Part shown: piece by piece, positions 10,809 to 21,059 of the stretch
Layout: the number at the start of each line of letters is the position of its first letter
Numbering within the stretch: the stretch's first letter is position 1
Assembly (NCBI GenBank): GCA_026315105.1
Contig: CM048750.1
Location: forward strand, 261,073,151-261,137,150
Source of the DNA: Locusta migratoria
Lineage: Eukaryota > Arthropoda > Insecta > Orthoptera > Acrididae
DNA: 64,000 nt
Direction: 5' to 3'
Translations under genes and position numbers: made by a program
Notes under the pieces: model-generated
What the model was told of the DNA's origin: nothing
The model's input: the letters and a program-made list of their open reading frames with translations, nothing else
Database searches by the model: none

Positions 10809-11468
10809 GTGCATAGGGCTCACGTCATTTCTGACCCAGAAAGTTTGCCTGCTGAGCTGTCGCATCCGGAGGTAACTTTTCGACAGAATGGCTATGGTGA
10901 AGGGCAGATCAAAAGAGCGTTGCGCTATCGACTACATGTGCAACGGGCTAGTGACGATAACACTGAGTCCTCACCCACGTCAGTGGCCTTTCTGCCATAC
11001 GTTGGCAGCACATCCAATAAGATTGGTCGCATTTTGCGTAAGAACAAGGTAAAATGTGTGTTTCGTCCTCCTTCTAAAATTAAGGTACTGTTGGGATCTG
11101 TTAAGGATGATCTCGGTTTGCGTAAAGCGGATGTCTACCGTATCCCATGTAGCTGTGGCAAATCATATGTTGGTCAAACTATTAGGACTGTTGAGGACCG
11201 TTGTATTGAGCATAAACGTCACACACGTTTACAGCAGCCAAACAAATCTATTGTGGCCGAACACTGTCTTGACACAGGTCACCCTATGGAATACGACAAA
11301 ACGGAAATTCTGGCATGCACTTCCAACTACTGGGACTGTGTTATCAAGGAAGCGATAGAAATAAAACTAGGTGACAACCTTATGAATAGGGATGGAGGCT
11401 TCTTCTTGAATTCCGCTTGGGATACTGCTCTCTCACTTGTCAAAAAGCAGAGGGGCAAAACTAATTAG
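10809..11468 (+). pseudogene. Penelope-like element: RT thumb end and GIY-YIG endonuclease
   Basis: The 219-codon open frame keeps the last part of the reverse transcriptase (FLPYVGSTSNKIGRIL at residues 61-76, FRPPSKIKVLLGSVKDDLGL at 85-104). The PLE endonuclease follows: VYRIPCSCGKSYVGQT at 109-124 (Cys114 and Cys116), then R126, R131 and EH at 134-135, AEHCLDTGHP, and KEAIEIKLGDN near the C-terminus. In PLEs this nuclease nicks the target for reverse transcription. Most of the RT, including the YxDD box, is absent, so this is a 5'-truncated copy. The apparent start codon at 10809 is arbitrary. The frame stays open to a natural stop, which suggests a young insertion. Confidence 0.8.
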
Positions 11469-11930
11469 ACCTCATCTGTCGAGAACTGATGTTTATTATC
11501 GATATTCTGGCCGGTTTCATCTTTGGTCGTGTCGGCGCTATTTGCTTGCTTGCTCGGTGTGTGTTGTCTTTCCTGTTTACTCATTGAAATCCGAGGTTTT
11601 AAAGATCGTTACACATTGCTTCCTTACCGCAGTTTCGCCTTGAAATGGCAGGGTGGTTTCCTGCCGAAATATCGGCCGTCGTTGATTTTGGTACCTGGCA
11701 GCATACCTGTAAGTACAAATGTTCAAATGTTTGTATAGTCAATGGGACTTAACTACGGGGTCATCAGTCCCTAAACTTACAAACTACTTACGAACTAGGA
11801 CGGCACAAATATCCATGCCCGAGGGGGGGGGGGTATTCGAACCCCCGACCGTAGTGGCCGTGCAGACCGTGACTGGAGCGCCTCAGTCTCCTCGGCCACC
11901 ACGGCCGGCCATACCTGTAAGTTTTTCGAA
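11469..11930 (+). mobile_element. Penelope-like element 3' pseudo-LTR, split by a SINE
   Basis: This mirrors 10250-10540. It contains AATGGCAGGGTGG, a TTTCCTGCC partner and GAAATATCGGCC, a degenerate version of the hammerhead-like module. The terminal GGCAGCATACCTGTAAG is interrupted at 11715 by a family I SINE and resumes at 11910. Confidence 0.7.
11715..11909 (-). mobile_element. tRNA-derived SINE (family I) with 13-bp target-site duplication
   Basis: CATACCTGTAAGT flanks the SINE exactly (11702-11714 and 11910-11922). The head and B box are on the minus strand, with an expanded G tract at about 11824-11833. Confidence 0.9.
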
Positions 11931-11934
11931 AATA

Positions 11935-12000
11935 TTTAATAGTTGTACGCTGTACCCTCCGCTACGCATGTTGCGGTAGATTGCGGCGTATGTACGTAAG
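11935..12000 (+). repeat. LINE 3' tail fragment
   Basis: GTACGCTGTACCCTCCGCTA and the following GGTAGATTGCGG-type block resemble the tail at 18650-18720 of an insect non-LTR retroposon. Confidence 0.4.
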
Positions 12001-12109
12001 ACGTACACGTTGGTGTGCATAGTCATTTTTTGGACAACTTTTATCCTTCCTGTATAATGCAGTTTCATCGGTGTCAGGTCTCGTTTCCAATTATGACAGA
12101 GCTTGTTAA

Positions 12110-12400
12110 ACGGCAAGGCCTACCGTGTAGTGGACGGATAGCAAGTGGGTGACACCCACTGTGAGGAAAGTGGCACCGGGCCTCGTGCTGCAGAGACCGG
12201 AAGCAGAGATGCGGGTGGCCGCTGCCACTTCCGGTCCGTTGTTAGGCCGCAACTCTATACGTCGTGAGAACACCGCCACTGCTGCTGACGTCGCCGCACT
12301 TGTTCCTGACGACGGTTTCCGCAGTGCGGGGCACTTCATGCGGCGTGCTACATGCTCTTCCATTGGGGTCTTACTTTCCCTTAATCTCACGATACGCAAC
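12110..12400. other. GC-rich, CpG-containing block of unknown origin
   Basis: It is clearly richer in G+C and CpG than its surroundings. A 179-codon minus-strand frame (12106-12645) crosses it but ends inside a SINE, so I do not regard that frame as a gene. It could be a relic of an LTR or of an untranslated exon. Nothing specific was recognised. Confidence 0.35.
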
Positions 12401-12419
12401 CTCAACGATAGGTATGAAA

Positions 12420-12660
12420 TATATCGCAATTTGCGATCAATTGTCAACTGTCCTAGGTTTTGATGGGATACCGAAGGGAGGCGAATGAAAATTTGGCCGG
12501 GATTCGAACCCGGGATCTCCTGCTTACGATGCAGACGCGTTGACCACTCCGCCACCGAGGACACAGTGACCAGCCTGACTGCAGAGGACTCTTCCCTGCA
12601 CGTCTTCCGCCACACCCAAACCTCCATTCTCTCTCCTATTACCACAGCCTATTTGTTCTG
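12420..12660 (-). mobile_element. tRNA-derived SINE (family III, Ser/Thr-like head), unit 1
   Basis: The minus-strand tRNA-like region occupies about 12496-12566: A box TGGCGGAGTGGTCAACGCG and B box GGGTTCGAATCCCGG. The 5' block (AGACGTGCAGGGAAGAG-like) and the 3' AATTTTCATTCGCC tail are shared with units 2 and 3. Confidence 0.75.
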
Positions 12661-12799
12661 TAATGCCGCAATACTGAACTCGCGCATCAGGGAGAACTGT
12701 CCATGAGGTATCGAGACACCATTAATTGTCGTCAGGCGCCCAGTCTCGGCTTGTAATCAATTATATATTTTTGACGACGTTACAGCGTTCAATGAATTA

Positions 12800-13075
12800 A
12801 ATAAATGGCAATTTGCGATCAGTTATGGCTTCACTTTACTAGGTTTAGATGAGATACCAAAGTGCGGCGAATGAAAATTTGTGCCCGGCCGGGATTCGAA
12901 CCCGGGATCTCCTGCTTACTAGGCACACGCGTTGACCACTCCGCCACCGAGGACACAGTGACTAGGTCAACTGCTGAGAACTCTTTCCTGCACGTCTCCC
13001 GCCACACCCAAATCTCCATTCGCCACGCTGTTTCCTATTACCACAGCCTATTGGTTCTGTAATGCTCGCAGCCAC
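12800..13075 (-). mobile_element. tRNA-derived SINE (family III), unit 2
   Basis: The tRNA-like head is at about 12885-12958 on the minus strand with B box GGGTTCGAATCCCGGCC. Between units 1 and 2, and again between 2 and 3, lies the same spacer (GCATCAGGGAGAACTG, ATTAATTGTCGTCAGG, CAATTATATATTTTTGA). The three SINEs are therefore part of a tandemly repeated segment rather than independent insertions. Confidence 0.75.
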
Positions 13076-13085
13076 AATACTGAAT

Positions 13086-13327
13086 AAAATTCTTGAATGT
13101 CAGTCTCCAGATAGCTTTTAATTTTCTAAAGCATGACCGGTTTCAGGACAGTTCCCCATCTTCAGATCAAATTTTTGAAGTTACAGAGTATCCTGTCCTG
13201 TTATGAACGAATGTTCACAGTCGTTTTAGAAAATGAAAGCTATCTGGAGACTGAGATTCAAGAATTTTATTCATATGACGATCGCAGAAACTCCCTGGAG
13301 ACCAATAAGTCTTGCTTTGATATACAG
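13086..13327 (-). mobile_element. Foldback element with a hammerhead-like motif
   Basis: An 8-bp duplication TACTGAAT flanks the insert (13078-13085 and 13328-13335), which interrupts the family III tandem spacer. Inverted arms (AAAATTCTTGAATGTCAG against CTGAGATTCAAGAATTTT) span about 13086-13272, leaving ~55 unpaired bases on the right. The left arm carries, on the minus strand, CTGAAGATG, a short GGA/TCC hairpin, GAAA and CCGGTC (13135-13165). The second arm keeps no recognisable copy of it. Confidence 0.65.
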
Positions 13328-13335
13328 TACTGAAT

Positions 13336-13735
13336 TCCCGCATCAGGGAGAACTGACCATCATGAAGTATCGAGACTTAATTAATTGTCGTCAGGAGCCC
13401 AGCCTCGGCTTGTATTCAATTATATATTTTTGAAGACGTTACAGCGTTCAATGAATGAAATAAATCGCAATTTGCGATCAGTTATGGCTTCACTGTACTA
13501 GGTTTAGATGAGATACCAAAGGGCGGCGAATGAAAGTCTGTACCTGGCCGGGATTCGAACCCGGGATCTCTTGCTTACGAGGCAGACGCGTTGACCACTT
13601 CGCCACCGAGGACAAAGTGACCAGCCCCACTGCAGAGGACTCTTCCACACACATCTCCCGCCACACCCAAATCTCCATTCGCCACGCTGCCTCTTTCCTA
13701 TTACCACAGCCTATTTCAAATAGGCTGTGTTAATT
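13336..13735 (-). mobile_element. tRNA-derived SINE (family III), unit 3 with spacer
   Basis: This repeats the spacer from GCATCAGGGAGAACTG through the GCGATCAGTTATGGCTTCAC block, then a minus-strand tRNA-like head at about 13545-13617. The right end has a local hairpin (CACAGCCTATTT facing AAATAGGCTGTG, 13708-13731). Confidence 0.7.
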
Positions 13736-14029
13736 GACAGCGTGGAGAATGGAGATGTAACGTCGTCAAAAATATATAATTGTTAACGATAGATATGCTT
13801 GTGGGCTACAGGAATCGGTTGCTACCTTCAAATATGTGTATAGTTCTGTGGGCCTTTCAAGCCGACGACCCATTTACCTGCCAGTATTCATGACATCGAA
13901 AATTACCAGTGAAATGGGCACCTGACCACACTCCCTGAACTTTATATGTCCACCTTGGTCTAAGATGACTCGGACGGCTGTACTAGGTGGCTCGCGAACG
14001 CCGTCCTTTTTTGACGTTAGATGATCCCG

Positions 14030-15660
14030 GATACGACAGACGCCTGAAGGATTGCCTATCCAGATAAGTAAGGGGGACTCCAAATCAATAGGGAGGAGAC
14101 CTTTCTAAACCTAATACTGGCGCTTCAAAACACATAATTTACAGCTATAATTTCTCCTACAGTTCGTCACAAGACCAGTTGCTTGCTGTAGGAGGGGTGA
14201 TACTTTATTAATAGCATTAATTTATAACCAACATATGATGCAACACGTCATCATTCACAATGGGCAACATGAAATAAAAGGTATTCTATCTTTAATTTCA
14301 ATAAAGAGTAATGAATATAATGTATGATGTGATAAACCCATGTTATAGACTGACACATATTCATTATTACAGTAGTCATAATACAAATGTTCAAATGCAT
14401 GTCCATCTTTTGGATACACTGGTGTAAGCGCCTCTTAACATTTCTGCTGTTACTGATACGCACGCATGACGTATTCTTTCAACACATCTGGATTTTCCGG
14501 TTGCGTGTGTTAATCCTGGACCTGATGTATCCACATAAGAAAAAATCCAAGGGTGTTAAAGCAGGCGATCTCGCTGGCCGTTGAATGAAACCACCACGAC
14601 ATGTCTACCGGTCTGGGTGCACATTGTTCAGATATTCCCTAAACCCTCTACAACAATTGAGTGGTTCACCATCGTGGTGAAACCAGTGCCTTAGAGCTAA
14701 CTGCAGTGGGAAGTCTTCTAGGAGACGTCCAAGGTCCAGATCATTCTGTAGGAGGTGCAAATACTGCCGATCAGTTACTATGAAAGGCAAATAAACTGGT
14801 CCAATGATGCGGTCTCCTAGAATCCCGCACCATACGTTAACACCTCAGTGCGCTAGCATGTGATGTGGTCGCAACCACTGAGGATTTGCAGGGGCCCAGT
14901 AATGTAGATTACGTCTATTCACAGTGGCGTCATTGGCGAGCATTCCTCTCCCCATAAAATCTGTCGATTAAGTTCAGATTTAGGCCTACTTTATTTAACG
15001 GAAGTCTGCAGAACGATATCCGATTGTGCCAATCCTTTCTACATAGCAGTTGGTGTAGGTGCACATTAAAGGGATGCCCTTTTCGTTCCTTCAGTATCCT
15101 TTCTACCGAAGACCTCGAAACCCCCAGCTTTACTGCAGCTCTTCTTTGTCCTAATTACGATGGGAAATAGGTATTAGTGAATGGTAGCTAATGACTTCAG
15201 TAATATTAGTAACAATCATCATATTACTAGAATAATTATGACTACAAATAATACTGTAACCGAAATTAAGTAGCACGGATAATTTTAGTTTACACTACGT
15301 AGTTAGTACGTTTTATTTTCATTTAAGATATGCTTACCTCGCGTGGAATGTGCTCCAAAATAATAACGTTCTGGGAAACATCAAATGCGTCGCGGATTGG
15401 TCTTTCCACCACACTTTGGTTCTGGAAAGTACCCTCGGTTCTTAAACGCATCTTTATACGTCTGAAAACGTGCGCAGAACCTGGATGTCAAGTTGGAAAA
15501 CATTGGAATAGATCTTTCGGGCCGCGGATGCATTGAAGTGAAGGTTCGCTTGTAAGTCCACTCCCATCTGGACAAGGCAACAAGTCTTGCACTAACGTAT
15601 GCGGGAAACATTTAGAAGGACGGCGTCTGTGGGCCGCCTGGTATAATTAGTTATAAATAG
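14030..15660 (-). pseudogene. Mariner-superfamily transposase relic (copy B, minus strand)
   Basis: Conceptual minus-strand translation, read from right to left, begins near 15540 with a helix-turn-helix-like region (RFCARFQTYKDAFKNRGYF) followed by low-similarity sequence. Near 14850 it shows GVNVWCGILGDRIIGPVYL, then VTDRQYLHLLQNDL and HHDGEPLN. Near 14560-14600 comes RPARSPALTPLDFFLCGYI. These are the middle and last portions of a DDE_3-type transposase, where HHDGEP stands for the usual HxDGAP and the PRSPDLTPLDF block is mutated at one position. Several stops and frameshifts make it non-functional. Copy A at 2740-5850 is the same family. Confidence 0.7.
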
Positions 15661-16665
15661 ACCAACACACATCCAACCTTTAATGTTATAAATCCTTTAT
15701 CACTAGTTTCAGTAACTCCTGGGGTGGCCCAAAAGAAAAATTTTAATATATAACGATGTATCTGTCGTACATAAAAAGTATTCGCGTATAAGTCAGTGTC
15801 AAAGTGTACTGTACTCTGGTGGATTAATAATTATCAGTGGCTACATTGTTCATAAAGAAATACTCTGATCAATTATAAAAGAGCACGCCTCTGGTTACGA
15901 CTGTGTTTTTACTGTCTGATCGTATCGTTTGCGGTTGTCGACATATGGTATTTACAGATTGTATTTTTCCTATTGTCCTGTGGCTGTTGTTACGGATGTG
16001 TATGGTGCGTAATGTAAATGTTAATTTTTTATAATACATGATATTTCAGCATAAAAATAAATGTTTTGTTTTAATATGTAGTTATCTGATGTAACATTAG
16101 ACCCGCAGTTTCCCTAGAATGACCAATTTTTTATTAACATTTTATGTTAATTGTTGTCAGCCACCCTGCCCCAAAAATTACTTTCGTAAATTAATGTGAC
16201 AATTTTACCTTGTAAATTTACTGGTGGCTTTCATTTATTATGCATAAAACTTTCTGTGCCGTTGACGAAAGATTTTCAGCATTATTTGGCCGAAATAATA
16301 GTGTTTTTTTTTTTTTTTTTTGCATACACCAGATTTGTGTAGGCTATGACGCCAAAACATAGAGATGTATTTTTTTAATCAAAATTAATAATGATTACCA
16401 GCCTATTGTAGTAACAGCTATAAAGAACCCGCTTGAGATTGTCGTGCTCTATAAGAAAGATTCTTTCGTGGCATTTTAAAATATTACCTGTGTGACGTTA
16501 AAATAAATTACAAAAAAATCAGTGAAGCTACAAACACTATTTCAGACGATAGCCCCAAGTCGTATTTATGAAAGTGATACTCACATTAATTATAAGTAAT
16601 TAAAAGAAACATTAGTTTTTAATTTTTTTAACGTCATAGTATGTAAGTATGTATGAATGTATGTA

Positions 16666-16668
<3 letters not shown>
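15661..16668. other. AT-rich stretch without recognised features
   Basis: It contains a poly-T run at 16304-16321. No open frame or terminal repeat stands out. Confidence 0.35.

Positions 16669-16730
<62 letters not shown>
16669..16730. repeat. (TG)n microsatellite
   Basis: About 31 perfect TG units. It sits where the 5' part of the SINE tail at 16731 would be expected, as if it grew from the TGTGTGTTGTCCTTAG segment of that SINE. Confidence 0.95.
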
Positions 16731-16736
<6 letters not shown>

Positions 16737-16835
16737 TGTCCTTAGAAGTTAGTATAAGTAGTTTGTAAGCCTAGAGACCGATGACCAGAGTTTTTTGGTC
16801 CAACAGAACTACAAACATTTTAACATTTGGTTTCG
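16731..16835 (+). mobile_element. SINE tail without head
   Basis: TGTTGTCCTTAGAAGTTAG, AGTAGTTTGTAAG, GACCGATGACCAGAG and ACAAACATTTTAACATTT are the 3' half of a family I-type SINE. The tRNA-like head is absent and is replaced by the (TG)n tract. Confidence 0.7.
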
Positions 16836-17339
16836 GATTTTTTCAAAACATTCTCTGTCATTCTTTTTACTTAGAACGTGTCATGTTTCATAGCTTTGTC
16901 TTTGTTGAAACGTGTTACCTCACTTCATGATTCATAAATACTCAAGACGTATACTGAATCAAAAATTGGATTTCTATCTCACAAGCCACTAATAACAAAC
17001 AGCTTTCTTTTGTATGCTCTTACGTTCTTGTTCCAGCCAAAGTAAATCCACAGCACCTGTTTCACAGACTGCTGTGTGTTACAAATCAGAAATACGTCGC
17101 TGAGTTGCGTAATTAGTCTGAAGATGATCAACGGAATCGACTCGAAGTGACATACTATACAACGGAGAAAAATGTCATTGAATGCTTCCTTATATGTGTC
17201 CGACCTGCCGAAGTGCAGCAGCTTTAACTGGCATAAACAAGTGGTATAAGTCCGCTGGAGGAATATCGTACCATATCGTCCCTATAGTCTCCCTTCATTG
17301 AGAAGTGAATTTTTTGCACGAACTGACGTCTTGATTGTT

Positions 17340-17690
17340 GTTTTTCTTGTTGTCTTTTTCAGTCCAGAGAGTGGTATGATGCAGCTGTCCATCCTGGGTA
17401 AGACTCTTCATCTCTGCTTAAGAACTCTAACTCACATCCATTTGAATGTGCTTACTGTATTTTTCTCTTGGTCTTCCTCTGCGATTTTTACCCAACACAC
17501 TTCCCTCCAATTCTAAATTCACTATTCCTTCATGTCTAAGAACGTGTCCTAGGAATCGATCCTTTCTTCTAATCAAGATATGCCAGTAATTCCTTTTCTC
17601 CTCACTCAATTCTGTTCAGTACCTCCTCGTTAGATACGCGATCTACCCACCTAATCATCGACATTTCAGTGTCGCCCAGTGACATGTTTC
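17340..17690 (-). pseudogene. RTE-type LINE C-terminal fragment
   Basis: The minus strand encodes the WVDRVSNEEV-like block, then EEKRNYWHILIRRKDRFLGHVLRHEG and LELEGSVLGKNRRGRPREKY, ending in the 3' UTR block that reads CTCTGGACTGAAAAAGAC. It is closely related to 24590-25470. Confidence 0.75.
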
Positions 17691-18009
17691 ATAATCATGC
17701 ATAGAAATTCCTTCGTTACATGGGAATGCGAAGTCTGTCAATGGCTGCAAAGTGTTCTCCAACTACCTGAACAGGACCATTTACAGTCATTGATCGTTTC
17801 AGTTGCAAAGATTTTGCACATTAATATGTCGTTACGTAAAGAAATTCATGTATCACATTTTAGCACAGAAGCTCTAATGATGTTTTGTACACAAAGAGAA
17901 GGAGCAATAAACTGAGTGAACACCTTCATAATACAGCTGGATGCTATAAGCAGAAATGCCATATATATTCAATTTGCACATCTTCAGGGCGCGATCTACT
18001 TTGATAGAG

Positions 18010-18215
18010 AAATGATGCCAAAGATAGCTTTTTTTTTTTTTTTTTTTTTTTTAGCTGCACAGCTAGTTTCAGCAGTCTAGCTGCCATCTTCAGGTGCCTC
18101 ATTTACATAAAATAAATATAAGCTTGTCGAAACTTATGATGAGTGCTGTAGTTTAAAAAGGCTAGTTTCATCATACATTTTAAATAAACGTCACTAATAT
18201 GTGGAGTATTCTACG
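18010..18215 (-). repeat. Left arm of a 2-kb palindromic repeat, with hammerhead-like motif
   Basis: This is an inverted match to 19905-20110 (TTTACATAAAAT, AGCTAGTTTCAGCAGTC, AAATAAACGTCACTAATATG). On the minus strand 18062-18093 reads CTGAAGATG, then the GCAG/CTGC hairpin, then GAAAC. A poly-T run (18029-18052) marks the outer end. Confidence 0.65.
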
Positions 18216-18235
18216 AGACATATTAAAAATTACCG

Positions 18236-18385
18236 ATTATATTTATCTTCAGATGCTTCATTTACATAAAAATAACTACAATCTTGTGGACGTTTAAGAT
18301 GAGAGCTGCAATTTAAAAATAGCTTGTTTCATCTCACACTTTAAATAAACGTCACGGGGAATACTTTGCGAGACATAATCAATAT
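18236..18385 (-). repeat. Direct partial duplicate of the left arm
   Basis: ATCTTCAGATGCTTCATTTA, TTTAAGATGAGAGCTG and AAATAAACGTCACGG repeat the arm at 18085-18200 in the same orientation. Only the CTGAAGAT half of the motif is kept here. Confidence 0.55.
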
Positions 18386-18389
18386 ACAT

Positions 18390-18720
18390 ATATAGCCACA
18401 GAAACGCTCCGGCAACTCAATTGGGGATCGCTGGAGGAAAGACAACGTTCTTTTCGTGAATTTCTGTTGACGAAATTTAGAGGGCCGAAATTTGAAGCTG
18501 AGTGTTGCACGATCTAGTTGCCACCTACTTACATTTCGCGTAGTGATGACAATGACAAGATAAGAGAAATTAGGGCTCGTAAGGAGACATATAGGCATTC
18601 TTTTTTCCTCGTTCTATTTGGGAGTGGAATAGGAAAGGAAATGCCTAGTGGTGGTACAGTGTACTCTCCGCCACGCACCTTACGGTGAATTGCGCACTAT
18701 GTATGTAAATGTAGATATAC
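18390..18720 (+). repeat. Non-LTR retroposon tail ending in a TGTAGAT-type repeat
   Basis: TGCCACCTACTTACATTTCGC, AGGGCTCGTAAGGAGACATA, GGAGTGGAATAGGAAAGG and CCGCCACGCACC are typical of an abundant insect LINE C-terminus and 3' UTR. It ends in AAATGTAGATAT. No frame is open. Confidence 0.5.
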
Positions 18721-18727
18721 AGGATGG

Positions 18728-19205
18728 TCGGAAATTCCCGTTAAAAACTTCTAGGACTTGTAGAGGGTACTGATTACACAACAATCGGAAACGTATCGTT
18801 TCCGTTCTACGATAGTTTCAATTCAGATGTGTAACTCGTCAACGTCTGATTACGGACAGAGAAACGTCTCGGAGTTCGCTGTCCTGGTATGCAACAGGGA
18901 TGGAAAGAGTTTACCAGAACATGCTTCAGAGGTACAATGTGTGTAACGACGTTGGTGGTCGCCACATCGAGCCGCTGTTGTAATGCATCAGTTCAATGCG
19001 GCTGGTGACGTAGATGCTGGGTTCTTGTTGTTGACGACTAATGTAAACCATAAGGTGTGAATTGTAATGAAAATGCGTAAGTAATGTCGAAACGATTCAA
19101 TATTCTTTTCAAATTGATTGCAACAACTTTACTGGGTCACGCCTAATTACATTCCTCAGGAATGAATGGATGAGATAATCATCTGAATTTAAACCACCGA
19201 GAAAC
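18728..19205 (+). pseudogene. Tc1/mariner-type element remnant with transposase C-terminus
   Basis: It starts at a terminal-repeat-like CAGGATGGTCGGAAATTCC. Around 18899 a plus-strand segment encodes MERVYQNMLQRYNVCNDVGG and then RHIEPLL before a stop, which I recognise as the very end of a mariner-superfamily transposase. The rest is missing, and the right terminus overlaps the foldback at 19215. Confidence 0.5.
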
Positions 19206-19214
19206 GGATATATA

Positions 19215-19898
19215 CAGGGTGTTTCACTAAGTGTGTTTGCCTCTGTAACTTATAAAATAATAGGTGACGGGAAATTTTAATGCGGTAGGTCAACACAAGA
19301 AATGTTACACTTTCTGCGGAGCTATGAACATAGTTTATTGTATCATTTTCCAAAGAGTTACAGCACAAAGATATAAGTTTTTAAATGGAACAATAGTTTT
19401 TTTCTATCGTGCATTGGATTCGTTGAAACCAGCTGCGTCCAAATTTAAACTGCATCCCTATCGCTGTTAGTTTTGGAGCTACAACCCTTCAAAGTTTAGG
19501 GGGCGGAGGCTACGACAGCGTAGCTGACTGGCTGGTGGTCATGAGACAGTGGGGCGTGCCCCAGGGGATAGCCACTCGGCCAGTCATCTACGCTATCGCA
19601 GCCTCCGCCCCCTAAACTTTGAAGGGTTGTAGCTCCCAAACTAACAGTGCTAGGAATGTAGTTTAAATTGATTTGGACGCAGCTGGTTTCAACGAATCCA
19701 ATCCACTATAGAAAAAAACTATTCTTCCATTTAAAAATTATATCTTTGTACTGTAACTCTTTCGAAAATGATACAATAAACTATGTTCATAGCTCCGCAG
19801 AAAGTGTAACATTTCTTGTGTTGACCTACCGCATTAAAATTTCCCGTCACCTATTATTTTATTAGTTACAGAGGCAAACACACTTAGTGAAACACCCT
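19215..19898. mobile_element. Foldback MITE with ~310-bp terminal inverted repeats
   Basis: CAGGGTGTTTCACTAAGTGTG at the left is mirrored at the right, and pairing continues for about 310 bases on each side (AATAGGTGACGGGAAATTTT, TTACACTTTCTGCGGAGC, CTACAACCCTTCAAAG). The spacer is about 60 bases (GGTGGTCATGAGACAGTGGG). TA flanks both ends. The last base of the right terminus is changed. The GTTTCAC terminus with a TA target suggests a Tc1/mariner-type MITE. Single-strand folding would give a near-continuous hairpin. Confidence 0.85.
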
Positions 19899-19904
19899 AT
19901 ATAT

Positions 19905-20110
19905 ACTCCACATATCAGTGATGTTTATTTAAAGTGTAAGATCGGACAATCCATTTTTAAACTACAGCACTCATCATAAGCGACCGCAAGCTTATAGTTA
20001 TTTTATGTAAATGAGGCATTGAGGCATTTGAAGATGTCAGCTAGACTGCTGAAATTAATTGTGCAGTAATAAAAAATTGAAAAAAAGTGATCTTTGGCTT
20101 CATTTATCTG
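19905..20110 (+). repeat. Right arm of the 18-20 kb palindromic repeat, with hammerhead-like motif
   Basis: This is the reverse complement of 18010-18215 at moderate divergence. 20028-20057 reads TTGAAGATG, TCAG...CTGC and TGAAAT, a decayed form of the left-arm module. The arm is split from the left one by retroposon, transposase and MITE insertions. Confidence 0.65.
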
Positions 20111-20680
20111 TATTAAATTTACTTCACTACCTTTAGAAATTATTTCTCGCCGCCTGTTTGCTATGCTAGGAGATTCCGTTCAAGGATAGGAGAAGCAGCG
20201 TAAACCCTTCTTGTTCGGCGCCACTGTATTTCGGCTGCTTGTGGGCAGCGAAATTGTCTCCGAATCGCCACAATCAGTTTCGCGCTTCGGGTAACGCTAA
20301 TGAGTGAGAGGATTTCCCCGTTTCGCATGGCTGCTCCCCCGCTGCTAGAAAGTAGCGAAAACGAGGAACGTGCTCTGCGATTGCCGATGAGTTTCATCTC
20401 GTGTGCAGCCGATCAGAAACGTATTCCAAGTCTGATGCGCGATTGGACACCGTGCGCGCTCGTTATGGTCTATTTGGAAGAGGAAAGTTCTGCGTGGTGG
20501 CCGTAGAGGGGCTAATTGGACCCGATCATCCGCCAAGTCATCCTCTGCCAACAGCGTCATTTGACGTGACAGGGAGGGGAAGAAGTACACCGCTCTCCTG
20601 ATCACTGTCGACTTTCTTGACTTGGGACCGCTACTGCTCGGTCAATTAGCTCCTCAGTGAGCCTTATGATTCTCAGCACA
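20111..20680. other. Moderately GC-rich unassigned stretch
   Basis: Short overlapping frames occur on both strands (for example 20300-20506 and 20345-20605), but none has a recognisable domain or good coding bias. It is probably single-copy intergenic sequence. Confidence 0.3.
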
Positions 20681-20699
20681 CCCCGTTGGAGTCCTCACA

Positions 20700-20790
20700 T
20701 CAAGGGAAACTCCTTTATCAGTACCGGGACTCGAACCCGGGGCCTCTGAAAATTCAGTCAGTCGCGCTAACTACGTTTTCGTGTGTCTGT
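20700..20790 (-). repeat. tRNA-like SINE head fragment
   Basis: On the minus strand: ACGTAGTTAGCGCGACTGAC (A box), then GGCCCCGGGTTCGAGTCCCG (B box). The acceptor stem does not pair, so it is not called as a tRNA gene. Confidence 0.55.
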
Positions 20791-21059
20791 GAAAAGGAGG
20801 AGGGTGGGGGTTATTCCGGTAGACCGGTTGAACGCGGTCGTGGGACTGTGTTATGTGCTATGTTTGTTGATGATTACTTGGTTCCATTATATGTTACAGA
20901 GAGAGACCAAATGTCTGACCGAACACGCTGAGCTACTGAGCAGAACTAATCGGATACGCAGGCGGACTGTGGTATATCTGGTTCAGAGGTAGAGTTCAAA
21001 ATAATATCAGCTAAAAGATTCGACAATGTCTTTTAAAACATTATAAATAATTTAAACGT

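Noticed and set aside
12106..12645. 179-codon minus-strand frame
   Set aside because: It begins in a SINE, crosses a GC-rich block and has no recognisable domain. High GC alone lengthens open frames.
17110..17150. CTGAAGATGATCAACGG with a later CGAAG as another hammerhead-like site
   Set aside because: The intervening bases form no clear hairpin and GAAA is absent, so it is probably chance.
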